From: ZC4RG30 sp965652645
GTDB taxonomy: Bacteria; Pseudomonadota; Gammaproteobacteria; Steroidobacterales; Steroidobacteraceae
Assembly (NCBI GenBank): GCA_965652645.1
Contig: CBFGXE010000033.1
Location: forward strand, 1-34,284
DNA: 34,284 nucleotides
Reading direction: 5' to 3'
Shown here: positions 9,803 to 20,275 of the stretch, one piece after another
Numbering within the stretch: position 1 is the stretch's first letter
Layout of the letters: each line of letters opens with the position of its first letter
The notes under the pieces: model-generated
What the model saw: only the letters and a program-made list of their open reading frames with translations
Database searches by the model: none
Told to the model about the DNA's origin: nothing
Made by a program: the position numbers and the translations under genes

Positions 9803-12800
9803 ATGAACGCACAGGCGCCTTCCAGCACCGTGACTTCCCCGCCCGCCACGCCACCGCGGCGCCACCGGCGCTGGCCCTGGTGGGTGGGTGGGGTGCTCCT
9901 GCTGCTGCTGGCACTGCCCTTCGCACTGCTGTGGTGGATGGGATCCGGCGATTCGCTGGCGCAGGCACTGCGCATGGCGCAGCGCTGGCTGCCTGAAGGC
10001 CAGACCCTGCACTTCGAGGAGGCCCGGGGTTCCATCAGCGGGGGCGGCAGTGTCGCGCTCATCGAATGGGAGCAGCCGGGCATGGCGCTGCGCATCGAGG
10101 GGCTGCGACTGGACTGGTCGCTGCGTCAATTGCGCGAGCGCGACCTGCGCATCCGCATGCTGCTGGCGCGGCGGGTGCAGGTGCGGCTGAGCCCGGCACC
10201 ACCGCAGCGGCCGCAGGAACCCTTCGTGATGCCCGAAGAAATCACCCTGCCGGTGAAGCTCACCGTGCCATTGGCCATCGGGCAGCTGGAAATCCGGTCG
10301 ACCGCGGAAGACGGCAGCGTGGCGACGCAGGTGATCGAACAGGTCGGCGCCGGTTACCGCTTCAACGGCACTTACCACGCGCTGCGCCTTGCCGGAGTGC
10401 GCCATGGAAGGAGCCATGCGCAGGCCGAGGTGCTGGTGCATGCACAAGAGCTCACGCTTGCGGCGCGCCTTGCAGCGGCGCTGCGCGATCCGGTGCCGGG
10501 CGTGCCCCTGTCCATGCTGGCGGGCCTGCAGGTAGAGGGAGCATTGGCAGCGGATGCGGACCTGCCGCTTGCAGTGCGACTTGGCGCGCGTGAGCAGGCG
10601 CCGGATTGGTCGCCTGCGGTGCGCGGGCTGCTCGAAGCAGCCGCGCCACTGGTTGCGGAAGATGCGGCCAGCGTTTCGGCAGAAGAGGCTGGTGAAGAAG
10701 CACCCGCCTTCCTGCACCTTCGCGCCACGCTGCATCCCTGGCGTGAGCAGCCCGTCGAGGACCTCGCGCTGCGCGCCCATCGCCTCGATGCCGGCGCCTT
10801 CCATGCCAGCGCGCCCCGCACACGCATCGACACCGAGGCAACCGTGCAGCCGGGGGCAGGGCGCCAGCCGCAGGAGTGGAACCTGCAGCTTTCCCTGCGC
10901 AATGCCGCGCCGGGAGCATGGGACGATGGTGGCCTGCCACTGGGCCGCGCCCAGCTGCAAGCCACGCTGTCGACGGAATTGGCGGTCATCGACACGGCGC
11001 GCCTGGAGCTGGCCGGTGCCCGCCCGGCAGGCACGGTGGATCTGGCCGGGCGGATGCCATTGCAGGCGCCACTGGCACCTGACCTCCGGTTGCAGCTGCT
11101 TGCGCTGGACCTGCAACCCCTGCTGGGATCCCTGCCGGAAACCCGCCTGGACGGCGAGGCGATGCTGGCTCCGGTGGTTGACGCCGCGGCGGGCACCTGG
11201 CGGGCCCGCGTCGAAGTGACCAATGCACTGGCCGGCCCGCTCGATGCCAGCCGCCTGCCACTGGATCGGTTGCAGGCAACTGTCGACGTCGCGCCGGAGC
11301 GCGTGGATGCGCGGCAGCTGGCCTTGCAGCTCGGCGAAGGCAGCCTGCGGGCAAGCGGCAGCTGGCAGGCCCGGCAGCGCGCCGTGGAACTGCAGGCCAC
11401 ACTGCGTGCGCTGCCGCTGCGGAGCATCCACCGAGATCTTGCCGGTGGCCCGGCGGAACTGGGCGGCGAGGTCAACGTGTCCGGTGACCTGGAGCGCGGC
11501 CTTTCCTTCGATGCCGACATTGGCAGCACCGCGGCAGCCGCGCCCCCGGCTGATGCACCTCGTGCCGAATGGGAGCTGCGCCAGGTCCTGGCCCAGGGGC
11601 GCTGGACTCCCGCGCGACTGCTGGTATCGCGTGTGCACCTGGATGCCTTCGGCGCCACCGTCGATGGCGAAGGCATCGACGTGGTGCTGCCCGGCCTTGA
11701 TGGCCTCAAGGCGAGGGTCAACGCGGCTGCTCCAGGCCTGGCGCTGGAAGCGGATGCCGACATGCGGCTGCGGTCCGGCGGCGGCACCCTGGTCCTGCAA
11801 TTGCAGTCCGCCGAGCAGCTGCTTGCCTGGCTGGGTGAGCTGCCCGTGGTGGGTGGCAGCCTGCCTGCCATCGAGGCCACCGGTGGCGCCACCCTCGAGG
11901 CGCAATGGCAGGGCGGCTGGCGGCAGTGGGTCGAAGGCCTCACACGGCCGGCGCTGCATCCCGGTCTGCGCCTGGACATGAAACTCTCGGCCCGGGGACT
12001 GCACGCCGGACTGCCGGGAAATGAAGCGGGTGGTGCGCTGGTGGTCGACGTTGACCGACTCGATGCCGGCGTGCAGGGCAACCTCGCCGCGGCCAACCTC
12101 GCGATCGACGGCGACCTGCGCCTCAATGACATCGGCACCGACCTGGACGTGCGCATCGACATGACCCAGGCGTCGGGCGCTGCAGGCTCGCCGGCGTGGC
12201 AGTTCAACGTGCAGCAGCTGCAGGCCGCCGCTGTCCTGCGGGAAACGATTGAACCCTGGCAGCTGCAGGTGAGCGAAGGCCTGCAGGTGGACCTGGTCAC
12301 CGGCCAGGGAGTTGAATTGCGCGCCACCGCCGGCGCACTCACGCTCTCGCCGCCCGCCGGCACGCCTGCGCCTGCGCAGGACCTGCAGCTGGCATGGGAG
12401 CCGCTGCTGTTTCGACAGTCGGGCGAGGTGATCACCGTGCAGAGCAAGGGCACGGTGAGTGGCCTGCAGCCCGGGTGGCTTGACCAGCTGCGCCTGCAGG
12501 ATCCCCCCGGTCCGCTGGAAAACGCCGGCGTGCGCACGGACCTCGTGATCGGCGGGGAGTGGGACCTCAGGCTGGATGAAGACCTGGCGGTGGACGTGCA
12601 CCTGCATCGGGATGCCGGCGACCTGTGGCTGCTCGGCCCGGCGTTGCGTGGCGAGCTGGAGCCGCTGCGCCCGCGTCCGGAGGAGGGCACCGCGGCAGGC
12701 CTGCGCACCTTCGACGTGCGCCTGCAGTCCGCCGAGGAGGAGGTCACGCTGGCGCTGGAGTGGGACACGGCCAACGCCGGCAACATCACCGCGCGTGCCG

Positions 12801-14206
12801 CCACGCGCCTGGAGCGGGAAGGCGGCGGCTGGCGTTTCGGTGGCAGCGCGCCGCTGTCCGGCAACGTGCAGGCGCGGCTGGAGGACATGGGCGTGTGGGG
12901 ATTCTTCGCGCCACCCGGCTGGCGCATGCAGGGGCGGCTGCAGGCGGACCTTTCGCTGGGTGGCACCCTCGGACAGCCAGAACTGCGCGGTCCCGTGGAA
13001 GGCTCTGGACTGAACATCCGCTCGGTGCTCGACGGCGTGGAGCTGCATGAGGGCGTGCTGCGCGCGGCCTTCGAAGGCCGACAGTTGCGTCTGCAGGAGC
13101 TTGCGTTCCAGGGCGGCACAGGCAGCAAGGCCTACGTTCCCGGCATCAGCGGCAACCGCACGCAGGCGCCCACGGCACGCGGCACCCTCCGCGCCAGCGG
13201 ACTCATCGACTGGAGCGGCGTGGGCGACGCAGCGCCAGGCTACACGGGCATCCAGATGAACCTCGAGGCCGAACTGGACCGCATGCAGGTGCTGGTGCGC
13301 AACGACCGGCAACTGAGCCTCAGTGGCCGGATGCAGGCAGGCCTGGCCGAAGGAGCGCTGCGGGTGCGCGGCGAGCTCACCGTGGATCGCGCCACCATCC
13401 TGCTGCCCGGGGCGGGCGCCGCCACGCTGGGTGATGACGTCATCGTGTTGCGCGGGGATGAGCCGCTGGAGGCCGTGGAGGCGCTGGCAGTGGATGAACC
13501 GCGCGGCGGGCTGCAGGCCACGCGCCGCATGGACGTGGAACTGCGCCTTGACCTGGGGCGCGACCTGGCGCTGCACGGCGAGGGCATCACCACGCGGCTG
13601 GAAGGCGAGCTCACCGTGCGCAGCTCCACCAACCCGGGACAGCCCTTCGCCGTGTTCGGCGAGGTGCGCACGGATGAAGGACGCTACCGCGCCTGGGGCC
13701 AGGCGCTCAACGTGGAAACCGGCATCGTCGCCTTCAATGGTTCATACACCAACCCCGCGCTGAACCTGCTGGCCATCCGCCCCGAGATCGAGGTGCGTGC
13801 CGGCGTGCGCGTCACCGGCACGCTGCTGGCGCCGCGCGTGGAACTGTATTCGGATCCGCCGCTACCCGAGGCCGAGAAGCTCTCCTGGGTGGTGCTGGGC
13901 CGTGCCACCGCAGTCGGCGAGGGCGAGGGCAGTTCCATGCAGCGCGCGGCGCTGGGCCTGCTGGCCGGGCAGGCGGTGAGCAGCCTGTCGGACAACCTGG
14001 GCGTGGATGAGCTGGGACTGGACGAATCGGCGCTGTCCATCGGCAAGCGCATCTCGGACAAGCTGTACCTGACCTATGAGGCGGGACTGGCCGGCGCGGC
14101 GAGCACGCTGTATGTGTTCTACGATCTGACCCGCCGCCTGACCGTGCGCGGCGAAACGGGTGAGGCCAGTGCACTGGACCTCATCTACACCATCGACTAC
14201 GACTGA
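9803..14206 (+). CDS. tamB: TamB, AsmA-like inner-membrane protein of the TAM complex
   Basis: TamB spans the periplasm from the inner membrane to TamA and belongs to the bridge-like AsmA/VPS13-type lipid transport proteins. The 1467-residue product is longer than E. coli TamB (about 1259). A single N-terminal membrane anchor (about residues 28-48: WVGGVLLLLLALPFALLWWM) is followed by a very long, repetitive beta-rich periplasmic region. The C-terminal TamB (DUF490) domain contains LSWVVLGRA, LSIGKRISDKLYLTYE and a final barrel-like YTIDYD. The ATG at 9803 lies 7 bp after tamA; no Shine-Dalgarno is visible, so coupling to tamA translation is likely. The longer open frame to 9632 runs antiphase inside tamA and is not used. 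The gene converges on phaR, and both stop codons lie in one palindrome. Confidence 0.95.
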   Translation: MNAQAPSSTVTSPPATPPRRHRRWPWWVGGVLLLLLALPFALLWWMGSGDSLAQALRMAQRWLPEGQTLHFEEARGSISGGGSVALIEWEQPGMALRIEGLRLDWSLRQLRERDLRIRMLLARRVQVRLSPAPPQRPQEPFVMPEEITLPVKLTVPLAIGQLEIRSTAEDGSVATQVIEQVGAGYRFNGTYHALRLAGVRHGRSHAQAEVLVHAQELTLAARLAAALRDPVPGVPLSMLAGLQVEGALAADADLPLAVRLGAREQAPDWSPAVRGLLEAAAPLVAEDAASVSAEEAGEEAPAFLHLRATLHPWREQPVEDLALRAHRLDAGAFHASAPRTRIDTEATVQPGAGRQPQEWNLQLSLRNAAPGAWDDGGLPLGRAQLQATLSTELAVIDTARLELAGARPAGTVDLAGRMPLQAPLAPDLRLQLLALDLQPLLGSLPETRLDGEAMLAPVVDAAAGTWRARVEVTNALAGPLDASRLPLDRLQATVDVAPERVDARQLALQLGEGSLRASGSWQARQRAVELQATLRALPLRSIHRDLAGGPAELGGEVNVSGDLERGLSFDADIGSTAAAAPPADAPRAEWELRQVLAQGRWTPARLLVSRVHLDAFGATVDGEGIDVVLPGLDGLKARVNAAAPGLALEADADMRLRSGGGTLVLQLQSAEQLLAWLGELPVVGGSLPAIEATGGATLEAQWQGGWRQWVEGLTRPALHPGLRLDMKLSARGLHAGLPGNEAGGALVVDVDRLDAGVQGNLAAANLAIDGDLRLNDIGTDLDVRIDMTQASGAAGSPAWQFNVQQLQAAAVLRETIEPWQLQVSEGLQVDLVTGQGVELRATAGALTLSPPAGTPAPAQDLQLAWEPLLFRQSGEVITVQSKGTVSGLQPGWLDQLRLQDPPGPLENAGVRTDLVIGGEWDLRLDEDLAVDVHLHRDAGDLWLLGPALRGELEPLRPRPEEGTAAGLRTFDVRLQSAEEEVTLALEWDTANAGNITARAATRLEREGGGWRFGGSAPLSGNVQARLEDMGVWGFFAPPGWRMQGRLQADLSLGGTLGQPELRGPVEGSGLNIRSVLDGVELHEGVLRAAFEGRQLRLQELAFQGGTGSKAYVPGISGNRTQAPTARGTLRASGLIDWSGVGDAAPGYTGIQMNLEAELDRMQVLVRNDRQLSLSGRMQAGLAEGALRVRGELTVDRATILLPGAGAATLGDDVIVLRGDEPLEAVEALAVDEPRGGLQATRRMDVELRLDLGRDLALHGEGITTRLEGELTVRSSTNPGQPFAVFGEVRTDEGRYRAWGQALNVETGIVAFNGSYTNPALNLLAIRPEIEVRAGVRVTGTLLAPRVELYSDPPLPEAEKLSWVVLGRATAVGEGEGSSMQRAALGLLAGQAVSSLSDNLGVDELGLDESALSIGKRISDKLYLTYEAGLAGAASTLYVFYDLTRRLTVRGETGEASALDLIYTIDYD

Positions 14207-14218
14207 GCCCGGGCTCAG
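14203..14218. repeat. 16-bp perfect palindrome holding both stop codons of tamB and phaR
   Basis: CTGAGCCCGGGCTCAG reads the same on both strands. The tamB TGA (14204-14206) and the phaR TGA (14215-14217, minus strand) are its mirror-image parts. Both messages would end in the same 6-7 bp hairpin. There is no U-tract on either side, so it is not a standard intrinsic terminator. Confidence 0.6.
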
Positions 14219-14547
14219 CGCGCGCCGATTCCCTCGTTGCCGGGGAACTGGCGCACCGACTGCTCGAGGTAACCGGTCATGCCGCTCTGCACGGGCGTGC
14301 CGTAACTGCGGATCACCTGCGACAGGAACTCGCGGCTCATCATCGGCTGGCTGCCATGTTCCTGTTCGGCGATGACCTGCAGCAGGATGCTGCGCGTGAT
14401 GTCCTGCTGCGTCTTCTTGTCGATCACCACGAAATCGATGCGCTCGATCACGAGGCGCCGGATGTCCGCCAGCGTGATGTACCGGCTCTCCACCGTGTCG
14501 TACAGACGGCGATTGGGATATTTCTTGACGACCCTTGGCTCGCTCAT
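14215..14547 (-). CDS. phaR: PhaR-type polyhydroxyalkanoate synthesis regulator, short form
   Basis: PhaR proteins bind DNA and PHB granules and repress phasin and PHA genes. Residues 1-60 match the PHA-accumulation regulator DNA-binding domain, with KKYPNRRLYDT at 8-18 followed by YITLADIRRLV. One PHB_acc-type repeat follows (TRSILLQVIAEQE to YLEQSVRQF). The protein stops at 110 residues, whereas betaproteobacterial PhaR is about 180 and has further C-terminal helical repeats. It may be a lineage-specific short form, since reading is clean to the stop. The ATG has a good ribosome binding site (GAGGAG, five bases upstream). A TGC-rich palindrome lies just upstream. No PHA synthesis gene is in the window, so the target is unknown. 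It lies 59 bp downstream of gluQ and may be transcribed with it. Confidence 0.9.
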   Translation of the reverse strand: MSEPRVVKKYPNRRLYDTVESRYITLADIRRLVIERIDFVVIDKKTQQDITRSILLQVIAEQEHGSQPMMSREFLSQVIRSYGTPVQSGMTGYLEQSVRQFPGNEGIGAR

Positions 14548-14560
14548 CCCCGCTCCTCAT

Positions 14561-14572
14561 GCACTGCAGTGC
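14561..14572. promoter_or_regulatory. Candidate PhaR operator (12-bp palindrome) upstream of phaR
   Basis: GCACTGCAGTGC is a perfect palindrome 14 bases upstream of the phaR start and just above its ribosome binding site. PhaR from Paracoccus is known to bind TGC-rich sites with CTGC and GCAG half-sites, and this palindrome has CTGC and GCAG overlapping. An autoregulatory operator is an inference. Confidence 0.4.
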
Positions 14573-14606
14573 GGACCGTGGCGCTTTGGGCTAACCGACA
14601 ATATGT

Positions 14607-15473
14607 TCAATTCGGCAGCGCCATTGCGCGAATGCCGGTCATCCTAACCGGGCTCCAGTGTGGCACGGACCAGTGCAGCATGTCACTGACCGGGGCAGCT
14701 TTCAATTCCTCCGGCAAGGAAATGCCGAGCAGGAGCAGCGTTTCGGCCAGGGTGGCCCGGGCGTCGAGGCCGTCCAGCGGCAGGGCGCGGCGCGACTTGG
14801 CCAGCTTGGCGCCACCCGGCTCCGTCAGCACCGGGACATGCGCGTAGCGCGGCTGTGGCAGTCCCAGCGCCGCCCCGACGGCCACCTGCCAGGCAGTGCT
14901 CTCCAGCAGGTCCGCGCCCCGTACCACGTCCGTGATGCCCTGGAAGGCATCATCCACGACCACCGCCAGCTGGTAGGCGGCGATGCCATCGCGACGGAAC
15001 AGGATCGGGTCGCCGAGAACGGCCGTGGCGTAATGGCAGGGTCCCTGGATGTCATCCCCGAAATCCAGGCCGGGAACGTCAATGCGCAGTCGCCAGGCGC
15101 AATCGCTGCCGTCCAGCGCCAGGCTGCGGCAGCGACAGCTGCCCGCCCCGGCGCGCTCGCCGCGCGAGCAGCGGCAGGCGTAGGCCCGCCCTGAGTCGAT
15201 GAGGGACTGCAGGGCCTCGCGGTAGGCGGCAGTGCGGGTGGACTGGAAAAGCACCGGTTCATCCGGATGCAGGCCGAAACGATCCAGCGTGGCGAGGATG
15301 GCATCGGCCATGCCGGGTATCGCGCGGGGAGCATCAAGGTCTTCCATGCGCACCAGCCAGGCGTAGCCCTGCGCGCGCGCATCCAGCCAGCTGGCCACGG
15401 CGGCCAGCAGCGAGCCCTTGTGCAGCAGGCCACTTGGAGTGGGCGCGAAGCGGCCACGACGGGCCGGCGCCAC
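14607..15473 (-). CDS. gluQ: Glutamyl-queuosine tRNA(Asp) synthetase GluQ
   Basis: GluQ resembles the catalytic half of glutamyl-tRNA synthetase and attaches glutamate to queuosine at position 34 of tRNA(Asp), without an anticodon-binding domain. The class I signature is visible: GRFAPTPSGLLHKGSL at residues 7-22, RMEDLDAPR, the DVVRGADLLEST segment and a KMSKS counterpart GGAKLAKSR. A zinc site is suggested by two CxC pairs (Cys100, 102, 113, 115); E. coli uses C-x-C, a Tyr and a Cys. I place the start at GTG 15473, four bases after the dksA stop, which gives 288 residues and the family-like N-terminus. A GTG at 15527 has AGGA upstream but adds 18 low-complexity residues read from within dksA. 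The dksA-gluQ pairing is known from E. coli. Confidence 0.94.
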   Translation of the reverse strand: MAPARRGRFAPTPSGLLHKGSLLAAVASWLDARAQGYAWLVRMEDLDAPRAIPGMADAILATLDRFGLHPDEPVLFQSTRTAAYREALQSLIDSGRAYACRCSRGERAGAGSCRCRSLALDGSDCAWRLRIDVPGLDFGDDIQGPCHYATAVLGDPILFRRDGIAAYQLAVVVDDAFQGITDVVRGADLLESTAWQVAVGAALGLPQPRYAHVPVLTEPGGAKLAKSRRALPLDGLDARATLAETLLLLGISLPEELKAAPVSDMLHWSVPHWSPVRMTGIRAMALPN

Positions 15474-15477
15474 CGTG

Positions 15478-16212
15478 CTAGCGGTAGCGGTCGTCCCGGT
15501 CGCCGTACTGCTTCTCGCGGCGCTCACGGCGTTCCTGCGCTTCGATGGACAGCGTGGCCACCGGCCGCGCCTCCAGGCGCTTCACGCCGATGGGCTCGCC
15601 GGTCTCCAGGCAGTAGCCATAGGAGCCGTCCTCGATGCGCGCCAGCGCCTCGTCGATCTTGCGGATCAGCTTGCGCTCGCGGTCACGCGTGCGCAGCTCG
15701 AGGCTGAATTCCTCTTCCTGCGTGGCGCGGTCGTTGGGGTCGGGGAAGTTGGCCGCCTCATCCTTCATGTGGGAGACGGTGCGGTCGACCTCCAGCATCA
15801 GGTCGCGCTTCCAGTTGAGCAGGATGCGGCGGAAGTGTTCGTGCTGTTCCTTGCTCATGTACTGCTCGCCGCGCTTGACGACATAGGGCTGTACATTGCG
15901 GGGGCCGGCGAGCAGGTTCTCGCCGGTATCGGCGTCTTCGGCGGGCTCGTAGGCGGAACCCGGCGGAGGGGCCGGGGGAGTCTTGTTGATGGACACTGAG
16001 TTGCGGGTCTTCTGGGCTTCGTTGACTGGCTTGCCGGACGGCGCAGGCCTCGCGGCCGGACTCGCCGGCCGGGGTGTTGCCGCGGCGTTTGCCTTGGCGG
16101 GTTTCTTCGAGGATGAACTGGATTTCCTGGCGCTCTTCGCCGGCGATGAGGCAGCCTTTGCCGTCGCCGGCTTTTTCGGCTTGGCCCTGGTCGCTGATTT
16201 CTTCGCCGCCAT
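15478..16212 (-). CDS. dksA: RNA polymerase-binding regulator DksA, zinc-finger-degenerate, with long basic N-terminal extension
   Basis: DksA inserts its coiled coil into the RNA polymerase secondary channel and, with ppGpp, mediates the stringent response. Residues about 105-240 align closely with E. coli DksA (for example PDPNDRATQEEEFSLELR and GEPIGVKRLEARP). The coiled-coil tip residues equal to E. coli D71, D74 and A76 are kept as D158, D161 and A163. The four zinc cysteines are not: the equivalent positions are C201, T204, S222 and A225. The protein is 244 residues against 151 in E. coli, because of about 95 N-terminal residues rich in Lys, Ala, Ser and Pro, likely disordered. A GGGAG ribosome binding site lies six bases before the ATG. 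A strong promoter is upstream, and gluQ follows almost directly. Confidence 0.96.
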   Translation of the reverse strand: MAAKKSATRAKPKKPATAKAASSPAKSARKSSSSSKKPAKANAAATPRPASPAARPAPSGKPVNEAQKTRNSVSINKTPPAPPPGSAYEPAEDADTGENLLAGPRNVQPYVVKRGEQYMSKEQHEHFRRILLNWKRDLMLEVDRTVSHMKDEAANFPDPNDRATQEEEFSLELRTRDRERKLIRKIDEALARIEDGSYGYCLETGEPIGVKRLEARPVATLSIEAQERRERREKQYGDRDDRYR

Positions 16213-16255
16213 CTTCGGCTCCCGTGCGATCCCTACGGTCCTGAAAGGACGCGGG

Positions 16256-16283
16256 ATTATACAGGCCCGCCCCGGCCTGTACA
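16256..16283 (-). promoter_or_regulatory. dksA promoter with perfect TATAAT and an overlapping inverted repeat
   Basis: On the minus strand, TGTACA (16283-16278) and TATAAT (16261-16256) are 16 bases apart. The predicted start near 16249 gives a leader of about 37 nt. The -10 is followed by CCCGCG, a GC-rich discriminator typical of promoters inhibited by ppGpp/DksA. An 8-bp perfect inverted repeat with 6-base spacer (TACAGGCC/GGCCTGTA, 16260-16281) covers the spacer and touches both hexamers. The leader carries a small repeat, GTCCT-TTC-AGGAC (16251-16239). Confidence 0.75.
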
Positions 16284-16306
16284 GGGGTGGATGGAACCGG
16301 CGTTTT

Positions 16307-16696
16307 TCAGGGCAGGCGCACGTCCGGCGGCGGCTGCCAGCCCGGCCGGGAATGCTCTGCGACCACGGTGGTATGGATGCCCCCGCGCACGTAGAACTCG
16401 GCCGTCAGGCGCATGAAACGCGGGGTGGTGGCGCCGGCCAGGTGGTCGAGGATCTCGTTGGTCACGGCCTCGTGGAAGCAGCCGCGGTTGCGGAAGGACC
16501 AGAGGTAGAGCTTCAGGGATTTCAGCTCCACGCAGAGCTGGTCGGGCACGTATTCGAGCTTGAGCGTGGCGAAGTCCGGCTGTCCCGTCTTCGGGCACAG
16601 GCAGGTGAACTCCGGCATGGTCATGCGGATGGTGTAGTCGCGCCCCGGCTGGGGGTTGGGGAAGGTCTCGATGGACGCTGCGGGTTGGGTGCTCAT
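16307..16696 (-). CDS. queF: NADPH-dependent 7-cyano-7-deazaguanine reductase QueF (type I)
   Basis: QueF reduces the nitrile of preQ0 to the amine preQ1, a step in queuosine synthesis in the cytoplasm. The 129-residue product is the short, Bacillus YkvM-like unimodular form, unlike the longer two-domain QueF of E. coli. The catalytic Cys lies in EFTCLCPKTGQPDF (Cys34), with Asp41 as the partner acid. The QueF signature ELKSLKLYLWSFRN follows, then the conserved Glu76 in FHEAV. The C-terminus holds the TAEFYVRGGI strand. The ATG at 16696 lacks an obvious ribosome binding site. It is divergent from smc across a 63-bp spacer, with only a weak -10-like sequence (TAGATT at 16715-16710), and lies upstream of dksA on the same strand. 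Confidence 0.97.
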   Translation of the reverse strand: MSTQPAASIETFPNPQPGRDYTIRMTMPEFTCLCPKTGQPDFATLKLEYVPDQLCVELKSLKLYLWSFRNRGCFHEAVTNEILDHLAGATTPRFMRLTAEFYVRGGIHTTVVAEHSRPGWQPPPDVRLP

Positions 16697-16759
16697 GGTC
16701 GGTGCAACTAATCTACACTAGGCCGCTTCGATTTTTGCCGGATTCCGGATTCACCCCAG

Positions 16760-20257
<3,498 letters not shown>

Positions 20258-20275
20258 CAGGGAGCAGTCGGCAAC

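Noticed and set aside
14215..14547. phaR as a frameshifted pseudogene
   Set aside because: No continuation of PHB_acc repeats is visible downstream, which is tamB coding sequence; the stop sits in a clean palindrome, so a natural short form is more likely.
16260..16281. Intrinsic terminator of queF
   Set aside because: The 8-bp repeat is followed by TAATCCCG, not a U-tract, and it coincides with a perfect TATAAT placed correctly for dksA.
16697..16759. preQ1 riboswitch ahead of queF
   Set aside because: The 63-bp leader has a small CCGG/CCGG repeat and an A-run but not the preQ1-I arrangement of hairpin plus pairing A-rich tail.
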